Of a stretch of DNA of 64,000 nt, positions 24,601 through 35,760 are shown in pieces (position 1 is the stretch's first letter; every line of letters begins with the position of its first letter). The notes below the pieces were generated by a model. It saw only the letters and a program-made list of their open reading frames with translations. It made no database searches and was not told where the DNA came from. This DNA is from Gorsachius magnificus (taxonomy: Eukaryota; Chordata; Aves; Pelecaniformes; Ardeidae), in NCBI GenBank assembly GCA_034008185.1, contig CM067084.1, positions 68,358,612 to 68,422,611 on the forward strand, written 5' to 3'. A program made the position numbers and the translations under genes.

Positions 24601-27430
24601 TTTTCTTCACAGGCACTGAGGATTCATAATGATTCAAAAGCAGAGGAGCTCACAGGCTGCCTCCAGCAATTGACAGGCGATCATTTTTCAAATTACTTTT
24701 CTAACAAAAAAAGGAACTGAACCCCACACTCATTCTCAGTGCACCTTTTGCTAAATGAACCCAGTGGTAAACAAGTTACAATGAATTAATAAGATATAAA
24801 ACTCCCAAATTATCTTACATGGATTTTTTTACTGCCAAAATGAGGTGCACTATGGATCCTATAAAACTCATACAATAATTAGGGCTTACTTTTACAAAAA
24901 CAACCTTACGCGCCTAAGGCGATGACTAGCAGCATGAACTAGAGAGTGAGTTTGGGAATCAGAACACCAAAGCTGGAATAGTTTTATGCTAGCAATGTAA
25001 GAGAAGAATCAAGCAGTGCAAAGCTTTCTAAAGCTAAACCGATTTTTTCTGGACCTTGAACTTATATTGTTACTGGATTATATATAGCAGAGGAATATTA
25101 GAAGCAGTTTTCGTTGTGCAGAATGGAGTAATATGCTCCTCAATCAGGGTGTCAATGCACCTCTGCAAGACAGCAGGCTAATATGTCACACAATCTGGCA
25201 TATATATGAATGATTTTGCTAAAAATGAGGCAGCTAGATTATGTCCCTACTCTTTTCTGTGAGTTCTTTCTTTTAGTTTTATTTTATCAACTCTTTACTA
25301 TGGGTTGGAAAGAAATTTGTAGGGTTGACTCAAGTGTTAAAAGTTGGATTGATTTGAAAAACTCTTTATAATTATGATCTCTGCTAGTAGTTTTTGAAAA
25401 AGCAGTAATTCCCCCAATACTTGTGGCATAGAAATGAAAATACAGAAAATCTCTGCAATGGAAAAGATAATAGACAGTATCAAATGAAACTGAAATTGAC
25501 TTTATAACTTATGATTACTATTCTGGGAAATTGAATACATGGGTATTTAACTTTCAGAGATACAGCATACTAGTTAGACTAACGTCTTCTAATATTTGAT
25601 CAAAGCACATTTTAGTAATAATGTACATGTATGTAACCATCATAGTAAAATAATTTTTTATTTTAAAGCAGTGATTAACAGCTTGACATCTGAAGTGCTA
25701 CAGTGGTTGATATGGTTTTGTTTATGTTTCACGCCAAAGCAAATTTGTTAGACTAAGTTGCCATGTTTTTTGCATCTGGATTTTATGATGTTTGGCTTTA
25801 TAATGGCTGTATATAGAACTGATTCCAGTACTTGAGATTCTGACTAAATGTAATTAGCTTAAGTGCCTAGAAGATGAAAGTTTATTTGCTTTATACTGGA
25901 TTAAAGTGTAAGTAGCAAAGGTAGCATGAACAGACTGTGTAAGTTACCTCCAGCTATTCAAGTTCCAAAGATCTACATACCAGTGAAGGACAGTGGTGGC
26001 CAGGAAGTCTAGAGATGTTTGAATTTATTAAATTTGCTGTAAGAAAACATCAAATATGTTCACGGACTAAAAAGGTTAAGTGAAACCACAACTTGCATAA
26101 TGATTTGTCTGATTATATTTCTTCTCAGAAATTTTATCACATATGCATATCATACATCGGTGCTTGCAGCTTGAACAACATTACAGATACATAAACATGC
26201 TGCCAGGTTTTTGACACCTTCTACACTGAAGAAGACAGCAGTAATTCTCACCTTCATAAGTACTAAAGGATAAGAGGAGGGAAATGTACAGGTGGTTATT
26301 ACCATTAAATACCACTGTCTCAGCCACGATTTATTTTAACAATTAGTGCAGGAAAGCAGATATCACAAACTGATTGTTAAGACCCAGGCCCTGGCAACCT
26401 AATTTGGCTTTTTATGAATCATATGTTAAAGTGCAATTGTAACTAACCAAAAATAAGATTAAAATGAAGTCAGAATGCCAAAGCAGTTCCACATGGGAAA
26501 GATCACTGTTGATTACTACATGTGGAAAATATACAACAAGATAAAAACACAGCCTTGTAGGCAGAGGCTACTGGCAGATGGAACACTTATCTTTTCGAAA
26601 GATAAACATGCATGCTTGGATGTTATCCTTTATTTACAAAAGCAAACTAAATCAGTTTTAACACTCCTGTATTCATGTAAAACGCATATTTTGTAATCTG
26701 GAAATGGCTTTGAATTTTCTTTAGTGCTATTAAATATTGGCTTATTTATATCTTTGGGGTTTTTTTGTCCCCGCTTTGATATTGGAATAACCTGGAAGTT
26801 TTGACCATACCCAATGGTAAGTGATGCAACTTCCAGAACCCCCTGGTTTGATCTATTTCTGAACCTCTATGGAGACTTCTTTTTTCCATTGAGGTAGAAA
26901 GCCAATATTGCTCAAGAGCAGGGCTTTGCTTCTTTTCACTCAGTTCTGTTGGTTTTTTATCTGGACTTGAAGGCATGTGAAAATGCATCGAGACACATAC
27001 AGAAGCTGTTTTAAAGTCCAGCTTTCCTAATCACAAACATATTTACAAATTCAACATCTCAATTTTTGAGGAATGTGATGGAAAAAAACCTAGGAAAGAT
27101 TATATTTATGATGCAAGTCAGAAGCTTTTAAACCAGAATAAATTACTAGAACATATTTTTAACAAAAAACAATGACATTTTGAGTAAGAGTCTAGCAAAG
27201 AAAATAATACAAACAAAAATGTGAACATTATATTAAGATACATTAAAGTGTATTTTTATACACTTTAATTTTAATGGAATTTGTATGTGTGTGGGTGTGA
27301 TTGTAGCTACCATGCTTAAGAATGTGAAAACATTAGTCCTTTTGGTTTCTTATGCTGCATCGGAAGAGATTCTTTGACACACTTAGAGTATATCTATACC
27401 AGTAAATAAAACAGGCCACAAACTGTTTCC
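18661..27430. other. Noncoding DNA, nearly featureless
   Basis: No gene recognised. 20390-21030 is unusually purine-rich on the plus strand, which yields Ser/Leu/Pro/Phe-rich minus-strand frames (20378-20744) that I do not regard as genes. 21700-26470 contains hardly any frame of 60 codons. A CORE-SINE-like phrase near 24925-24975 and a CR1-like phrase near 22349-22385 (GGCTAGAAGAGACCTCCTA) are too short to call. Confidence 0.55.
27242..27269. repeat. Perfect 12-bp inverted repeat with 4-nt loop
   Basis: ATTAAAGTGTAT at 27242-27253 is mirrored exactly at 27258-27269 around TTTT. Seen directly. AT-rich hairpins this size are common in such DNA; no function is implied. Confidence 0.85.
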
Positions 27431-27431
27431 T

Positions 27432-27490
27432 GGCCCCGTGGCTCAGTGGTACGACACAGCTCACATCTTTATGGTTGAATTCTCCTGCTG
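27432..27490 (+). mobile_element. tRNA-like Pol III box pair, possible SINE head or tRNA relic
   Basis: TGGCTCAGTGG at 27439-27449 fits the Pol III A-box (TRGYNNARNNG) fully. GGTTGAATTC at about 27473-27482 resembles a B-box (GGTTCGANNC) with the central C missing. The roughly 33-nt spacing is normal for a tRNA. The 5' GGCCCCG has no matching acceptor-stem partner at the expected place, so it is not a working tRNA gene. A degraded tRNA-derived SINE head is the best guess; chance is possible. Confidence 0.35.
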
Positions 27491-27505
27491 GAATCAGGAG
27501 GCCAA

Positions 27506-30500
27506 ATCCAAACTATCTGTTGATAATGGTCATTGCCCCAGATGCAGTTTGGGAGACTGGTTTTTTTTCGCACAGGACAAAACTGTCCTAGGGATTATGC
27601 TAAAAATTTAACGTCCTGGTTGATCATACGTCTGCAGCCTGGTCCTGTGTTTGATTCACAAACACAGGCATAGTTCTGTAGCTTTCATTGTAAAAAGAAT
27701 GGATACACATATAGGTCAATCTTCTGTACTCTGTGGATTCACCAATCAGTTGACAATAGCTTATTTAGCTATTTAAAAATTAAGAAATATAATGTTAAGA
27801 CTCTGGGTGTTACATTGCACTGCAGGTCTAGAGGTATGGATTCCTGACTTTCTCCTAATTTTTCTCTGCTATTCATATTTTAGAGCTATTTTGGGGTGTG
27901 TTCTCAGGAGATGAAAGAGGCAGGGTAGCGTCTTACATCCTTTCTGTGGTTACTACGTATAGTCATTTTCTGTGCTCCATTAAATTAATGGCAGCATGGC
28001 AGCCTCATTAACCACTTGCAAGTTCCAGGTTTCCCCAGAACTGGTTCACAATGAGCTCCATGAAAGCTCAGAAAGATGAAAGGCCCCACAACATTATTGT
28101 TTCATATGTAAAAAATGGGAAGGAGCTCAGATGCTTGTAGCTAAAAGTAGCTCATTGCATCAAGTACCTTTCTGGGGCTTTTGCCGCAGAGAACCTGCAG
28201 GTAAACTCCAAGTGCCATATTTTAACTGTCCCTCCTGTTGCCATGGGGAATATAGGGAACAACTTGGGATGAAGCATTTTTTAAAATGTGACCACATGAC
28301 TTATAAGATGCTGACCTCTGGCTTGGAGGCTGTTGAAATCTATAGGATTGAATGCTGTGCATCCCCAAATTTCTCTGAGGAAAAGAGAAAATGAAAGTTT
28401 ACTGTCTCGTGGTGAGGATGAAGGAGTTAATAGTAAGCATAATTAGAATAAATTCTAGAAGTAAAATCTGGGCCTCATAGGAATCAATAGGAAATTATCT
28501 CTTAAAGAATCAGGATTTAATCTTAGACACGTCTTTTCCCCAAGACATTTCTATGCTTTAGTTTTTTGTTCACAACAGTTACTGATATCCCACTCTATTT
28601 TCTGAACAATTATATAATGACAGCTACTGTGTTGAGTACCTTCACCCTTCAAAAGCATTATTTATATTTTTAAAAAATGAAGGGGTTTTTTTCAATACTG
28701 ACATATGCCTATTTTCCACAATATGTTGTCACAGGAAGTAAAAGGTAAGTATTAAAAGAACTGCACACAAGGATCACCCTTTAAAATGCCTGAGGATGAT
28801 CATTATGTTCAGTAGATGGACGTAATTTGCAGGTTTTGCAAAGCAGAAATTTTGCTGAAAATTAAAGTCCTGTAGCTGCAAGCAACAACCAGAAGCGAAG
28901 ATGGTGCAGTAGAGTGGAAGAAAACCTCTCTGTCCCCTGAAGCGGTGGAAGTTGCAAAAATACCAAAGATGACTAGGAGGAAGGTCCTGAGGTGTGAAAT
29001 AAGAGAAATAAAACTTTTATGCTAAAGGGATCACATACATATGCCTCATGTATGGAAAGAAGGAAGAAATACATGATGTAAAAATTGGTTATACATCTTA
29101 CAAAAATATATCATGAAGCTATCGGCCTCTAATCCACATTTTGTGTATAGCTGAGTCCCTTGACTATTTTTGTTACACTCCGGATTTATGCACAGCCCCT
29201 TCTTTTAGCACAACAGAATCTCTCTAGGCTTGAAAAAAATGGTACTTTTTTACCCAGCAGATATAATACTTCCTTTCAGAAGCTAATTAGAGACACATTT
29301 TATTTGCATCAACAGACCAAAACCAGAAATTGTCTTTAGAATGGTGTGTATTATTTATAGATATTCAGAATAATGACTATAGCAGTGTAGAAAGAGAAAA
29401 CACTGAAAATGAGCTTAGCAGAATAGCTGGTGCAGTTATTTCTGCACAGAATATGAACCTTAAAAGCGTAAAACAGGTAATGTGCATAAAAAGATGTAAC
29501 AACATTACTAACACAGATGCTATTTTATACTTCTTCTCTGTATTTTAAATCTAAACCTGATATCCACTGTAGCCTGTGTGTAGTCTCACATCTCACATTT
29601 GCTTTAAGATGATTTAGGAATGAACTACCAAACGGGCTGCACTGAGCCTTTCTTAGTCACTGCCCCTACCTTGACATTTCTTCCTGTGCCAACTCTAGCA
29701 ATTAGATAACTACCCAGTGATCTAGATCAGGGAATTGGCATAGCTGAATTTTAATTTATCAAAAAGAACTCAGAAAATGTCGCTTTTTTAAAAATTCAGT
29801 GGTTGGACTTGCTGATACTGCAAAGCAGTTTTGTTGTACATAAGGTACCTGGTGCAGCGACAATTAGATGCAATGTCAGCATAAGGGATGATGTGTAAGT
29901 ATATTACCAGCAGCATGGAGGTTGCTATAGGGCTTTTTGGCAGCCGTCTGTTTTTAGATCAAATTAAACTACTTGAAAGACCAGGGTCTGAGGTCTGTTG
30001 TACTCAAAACTCTGCAGACTTCCCCCAGAATGGCTGGTCATGTTCCCTTCTCTGACCATTTGCTTTTTTTCCCTTCTTTGTGTCTGCTCTTGTAGTGGAC
30101 GAGATGGTTGAGTGAACTGATGCAACAGAAAATTATTCTTTTTTTCTTTTGGGGAAGGGAACGACAAACTGTACTAACTCACCCCTAGGTCACTTGGTTG
30201 TTAGGTCCGAGGCAAGCGACATGGCAGGGAGCATACGAAAGAAGCAACACAAGAGCAGGACAACCCCCCTTGAGGGTTACAAGTGCAATTTCATGAGATT
30301 AGATGTAATGTCAAACTACAAAAGAGTCATCAAACTCTCAATTCGCAGTGAACAAGTACATGGCATTTAAATTCAGGCAAGTTAGATGAACATCTTACTT
30401 TTAGATTATTTCTTCTTGATCCTTTCAAAATACTAGAACACATTCAAATAAATCCCTGACGAATTTGCCACCCATTCTTAAGTCTGTATTGCAGCGATTG

Positions 30501-33500
30501 CTCTTAACTTTGGAAGCTGTTAACAGTGAGAATTCCTAACTCTTTTCTTCCCAGCAGCACCTAGAAGCTCCAATCAAGGAAACAGGCTAGATGGTGCATG
30601 GATAGGCAGATGCTGTCCCATGGGGTTAACCCTGAAGATAAGCTTGAATAAAGTAGCATATTTTATGATCCCTTAAGACTACAGTCTTTCAAGTCACTCC
30701 TTCTTTTTAAAAACTGTTTGCCAAAGCTGTGAATCTTCATTACAGAAGGTATGGAGACTATAAAACCATTTAGTGATCTATGAGGAACTGAAGATGAAAA
30801 TAGCATGCTTTGGCAAAAAAGTATTCTGTAGATTTCTTCTGCAGAAGAATTTCAGTTTGTCAGGGGGAATGGCTTCATCAAGAGAATGACTGAAGATTTT
30901 ATCTGGTCTTAAAAAGCAGCTATATTTTAATCTCCAGACTGGATCACGCTAACATGTTATATTGGTTTTCCCATTTGATGTTAGCCAAATAAGCCCTCAT
31001 ATACATATATATTGAGTACCCAGTCTGAGCTGAGAAATGGTAATTAACTACTGAAAGCAGGAAGGAACAGCTTCTTAAACTGCTTCCTTAACCTGATATT
31101 GTTTTAAGTTCTAAAAGTAATTCAAGCTTACAGGCTTGACTTGGCTTTGAAAATGTGAGGTTCATATGAGAAATGGTTTAAGGAGGTGCTGATTTTCACG
31201 TACTAGCTGCTTAGCTGAGAAATTTAGCAGTCTCTATGATGGCTCCAAGGCTGTTTAAGGTGAAATCAAACAAACAGGTTAGCTGAAATCACTACTAAGG
31301 AGGAAGCTTTAAACTTACCTGTTTGTCTGTTATTTGAAATAGAATATAATTGTTCATACAGTCAGAGCTACAGTGGCGAGGTGGATTAGGAAACTATTGC
31401 ATATGGCCTCTCAGTAGTTAGGTCTCTGACCAAACAAGAAAATGCAGCTCCCAGATGCCAGGAGCATGGCTCTGCCCCACTGCTGTTGTAATCACTACAG
31501 TCTCACGTGCTCAGCCTTCTGACTGCAGCTCTTCCTTGCCCCCCTTAGCAATTTGTGCTTGACTCTAGCTTAATCATCTCATAGACTGTATCTGGTAACA
31601 AAGAAAATCAACAGGGTTTCTTTGAAGTCAGAACATTTGTTGAAAATAAAAGCTAGGTAGAAAAGGCCATACAGAGCTAACCTCACAAACACAGCAGTGT
31701 AGCAAGCATCCCGGAGTGAAGTGTTCTGCAAGCTTAGAGGAAGCTGGAAAAAACTGAATCCTCCATGACATTTTAGGAAAGCATAGCTATAGATTCATAG
31801 CTATGTAGCTGTAGCTGTAATAAAGCATCTCAGGTAGATGGGATTTATTGCATAAGAAGATGACCGTGGTTTTTCACTGGCTATACAGGAAGTCTGGGTA
31901 AGTGGTGCAGACTAGACTCCTAACCTTTAGACAGCTATATTTAGGTAAGATAAATCCCATCTGCAGTTTCTCACTTTCTCCAGGGAGCTGAGAGAGGTAG
32001 CTAAGCTGGGGGTAAACTCCTAGCCCTTTTGAACTGACAAGAAAAGCTTCTGAGTATATGAGCTTCTACTAAATAAAACAAATACAATTATTCAGTGACT
32101 ACTCCAGTCTTTGGTGCATTGTAACTACATGCTAGTTATATATGAAGAATAGCTAATAAGTATTTAGCTAGCAACTAAAACAAGCTCAGCTATCATTTTA
32201 GGATAAATTTCATATTACTGTCCTCTTCTTAGGTTAATTTTTGTTTTCACACTCTTGCACTCTAGGGATATATTTCAGGCTTTATAATCACCCTAAGATC
32301 TTTCCCAGTGTCTAGAAATAAGTGTGAGCTTCATGGAAAACATGTATTTATAAACAAAGCATTAATTTTAATGCTCTTTTATGAATCCCTGAATAATTGC
32401 CATGGATGGACTAGAAAGTGCCTGAAGGCAGGGACAATCTTAGTCTCAGACAGGGCTTTGTCTCAGCATGGAGTATTGGATAGGCTCGGGTTTTAGGTAC
32501 AGTCACTTGCTCACCCACACTGTATGTCTCTTCCAGCACATTCAACGCAAAATGTCCCAGAAACTGATTCCTAGTGTCCAGTCAAAGGAAGCAATACACA
32601 CATCATGGAAAACTCTTGCAGAAACTTCAGTCTCAGAGTAGAGTCATATCCTAGCTTAAAATACACTTTATTTCTTTTATATAATCAAAAAAGAAGGGCC
32701 ACAAATGTTTTAAAGTTAACTCTAAAAGCGCTAAAGTGAATAGAGGATGAGCAGCATGAACAGAGCAAATTGTTATTCACATGGTCATCGCTCTTCCTAC
32801 TACCCAATCACTTGTAAAATAGTTCTGCCAAAATTAGATACTTTCTATATAGTTCAGTCAATTGTATTTCTTTATTTAGAGCTTGACTTATTTTTCCCAT
32901 CCCCCCTATAATCTTGAGATACTCCTTTGTTTCCTTTTTTTGGCCCAGTCCTGATTCAGCAAAACTTTAAAGCAAGCATTACAACCAGCTTCACCTCAGG
33001 CTTGTAGATGTAGCTTTGTCTGATTTTCACTGGATTGAGGTTGAATTTCCCCTTTCGAAGTAATGGGGCAACATGAGAGTAAGGTACTATTATCACAGAG
33101 TGGCACAGGCCAGGTCACAGCAAATTAGCAATTGTTTTGAAAATGGTTATAGCAAAAAGGAAGTCTACATAAGGTTTTTTTCTAAAAGATTCTTTCTAAG
33201 GGCTGTCACTGTCACCATCATTTTCTTAACTGGGAGGCACTGTTACATCAGCTACTACCACAGCCTCCAGAGAGCATGTCAGTGGCTGCCGTCCCTGCTC
33301 ACCTGGAGTGCCTGGCTGCATGACTGCAAGCTCCCCCTCTTCGGCTGCAGCAGGACCTGAGCCTACGGTGCAAATTAAGCCTTATGCTTTCCTACAGTTC
33401 CTGTGGACCGTGACTCCACGAATGTAGGTATTGCTACTCCATATCAGGTCTAGACTGCCAGGTTTTGATACAAAAAGAAAAATATATCTAGGACAGATTT

Positions 33501-33929
33501 ACATATAAATCTTTCAATGACTTGTCCTAAAAGTTCACCTTTAATTTACCGCCTTTGCAAAATGCAGTGCTTAGTTATTCAACATGGATAAGGATAGCCC
33601 TCATAACCATAACATGCAAAGCACACTCTTAGTGGTTCTTGTTCATGATCCCATTTTTTTTTACACTTTAAACAGCTCCCCACTGATTTGTGGGTATCTT
33701 AGCTTTCAATTACATTCCAAATCTCAGGGTGTTGGTAACCTTTTATCTCTGTTCTTATCAACCTCAACGATTGAGCAGCTTTAAGAAATAGATACAGTAA
33801 TCAAAGGGTGGTGCTCCTCCCTAGATTTTGATCAAAGGCATTTATTGACAGAGCAATTTGTAGCAACATATGGAAAACTAACCTATTTAGAGCATAGACA
33901 AGGTACTTCTTAGATAAAGACATGTATAA
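27506..33929. other. Noncoding DNA, nothing gene-like recognised
   Basis: Only short frames without family resemblance. A 13-bp perfect inverted repeat at 31836-31962 is listed separately. Confidence 0.55.
31836..31962. repeat. 13-bp perfect inverted repeat with 101-bp spacer
   Basis: AGATGGGATTTAT (31836-31848) has its exact reverse complement at 31950-31962. The inner side contains ACCTTTAGACAGCTATATTT and then AGGTAAG, which resembles the TAGGTGCCTAA-type amniote repeat. The arms may be the ends of a small old palindromic repeat unit, or coincidence. Confidence 0.5.
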
Positions 33930-34560
33930 ACTGCATTTTTGCCTGCTAGTTCACTTACCTTTTGTGTTTTGCTTTCAGAACTGTTTTTAATGAAATATGC
34001 CATGTGATCAAGTTCCAATATCATTGTAATAGCAGGAGATTTGTAAAAAAAATGAAATAATGTGAAAAGTTGTGTTAAAGATTTTAATTTAAAAGCAGAT
34101 ATTCATATTCATATTGTACACGAAGATATATCAACTGAGCTATAAACCTCAGTAATTTTCCTGTATATCCTACTGCTAGTGTATTTAATTCAATTGAAGC
34201 CAAGTATTTTCTAACATGATGTATAAATCTCTTGAAAAATTAGTTTTTCCATTGATCTAGGCACACAGCTACTCATTTTAGCAATCAATTACTTAGTAAG
34301 CCCTGATAAAAAACTAAATTAAGACAGTGTTAAAACCAAGAAAACAATTAATTCAAAGAAAAAATATTGTACAGATTTGTTTCAATTACATCAAAGTCAA
34401 AGCTGGAAAACGTGATTAAACTTAAAAGAGATCCACTCATTATGGTAATCAATGACGATTAAGGCTCTGAAACATCTTTAACTGTGTGGTAATTATATGA
34501 TTATAATTAAAGCATTTTGTATTTGTGGTCCTGGATTGCATTATATTTAATTTTTAAGGC
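33930..34560. promoter_or_regulatory. AT-rich, homeobox-motif-rich stretch, candidate conserved noncoding element
   Basis: Repeat-free and dense in TAATTA/AATTA cores (for example 34489-34512), ATCAAAG of the TCF/LEF type (34390-34396) and TAATCAATGA (34446-34455), with no open frame. This texture is typical of developmental enhancers in vertebrate gene deserts, but AT-rich DNA gives such motifs by chance. Conservation must be tested. Confidence 0.3.
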
Positions 34561-35539
34561 ATATGAGATTCCCCAATCCTATGTTTTCTCTACTTGTTGT
34601 ATCACTGAAGGGCAGAGTTAAAGTTATTTAGGTGCCAGACTGCCCTACTCTTAATGTGTTTGGATCACCATTATGTGTAGCCAGACTCAAAGAAAACACT
34701 GACACAGATGCTAAATTTCTTGAAGGACAGATCCAGTTTTAAACAAATTATGGGCTAAATTAAGATAATGTATTTACCTGGAGACTTAAAAAGACTCATC
34801 CTGCACTCCAAAACTGTGTTTTAAATACAGGGTGGATTTGCTGCCTGGGTAATGCATTCTCTGCTTTGGGTAGGCAGTAACTGAGCCTTCGTGGCAGAGC
34901 TAGAGCTAGCTTCTCTCACTGACATGCCCTGACCTAGATGGGTTTTTCTACGTGCACACACTGGGAATCAAGTGCTACCGAAAACCATCGAAGTCTTTCT
35001 TCAGGGACTCAAAACTAGGCCTGTAAGCAGACAGTCATTTGTCGAAAGGTCTTACATTCTACATAGAAGGACAGATAAAATACAGGTAAAAGGGGGATTC
35101 CCATCAGCATTTTATGCAGGGAAGCTGCCTCCAGGGCTTCTCCACCACCTCTCCTCCTCTGCTTAAGTTGACCTGAAGGCTCATATGAAGACAAACATGC
35201 CTATTGGCGTGAAGCGCAGGTTAGCAACATTAAGCTTGGGCAAAATGGCATGGGAAACACCTTCTGCAAGGCATTCATTGCATTATACTCCAAATCTTGG
35301 TTTGTGTCTTTATTGGTTAATGCTTGTATTTTGCACTTTCATTTACAATGTAGTGCACTTCCAAATAGGAATTTCTTACAGCCCAACTAATTTTACGACT
35401 TGTCAGAAGTTGTGATCATACCGAACCTTCTGCCGAAGAGTAAAACAAGTATGAGAGTGAAAATAAAGCTACGGATAAAGAGTGAGCTTACAAGGCAATA
35501 TCAAATGGGAAGAATATAAACAGATGAACAGGAGATAAA

Positions 35540-35760
35540 TTCTCTTTCTAGCTCCTTACCAAGTTAGCAGTTTTTACAGCAATTACAGTGTGTTAGAAAT
35601 TCCTGATTAAATCTTTTCACCAAAGATTAAAACCCCAGTTTGCACTGACTTATGAAAATACTTTCAATTGTTATTAACAGACTTTAATTGCACCAATATG
35701 CTTTTCATTGCTTAAAAGGCCTTTGTTCTTCACAAACAGTGATACAAAGGTAACAGCAAT
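35540..35760. promoter_or_regulatory. Candidate conserved noncoding element with SOX- and homeobox-like sites
   Basis: Contains CAATTACAG, GATTAAATC, ATCTTTTCACCAAAGATTAA, TTCAATTGTTATTAACAG, TTTAATTG, CCTTTGTTCTTCACAAACAG and ATACAAAGG. SOX-type motifs (CCTTTGTTC and ACAAAGG) occur in both orientations. No repeat or frame is seen. Regulatory function is inference from motif content only. Confidence 0.3.

Noticed and set aside
24925..24975. Phrase resembling the head-to-core junction of a CORE-SINE
   Set aside because: About 40 diverged bases with no core or tail following; not enough to call.
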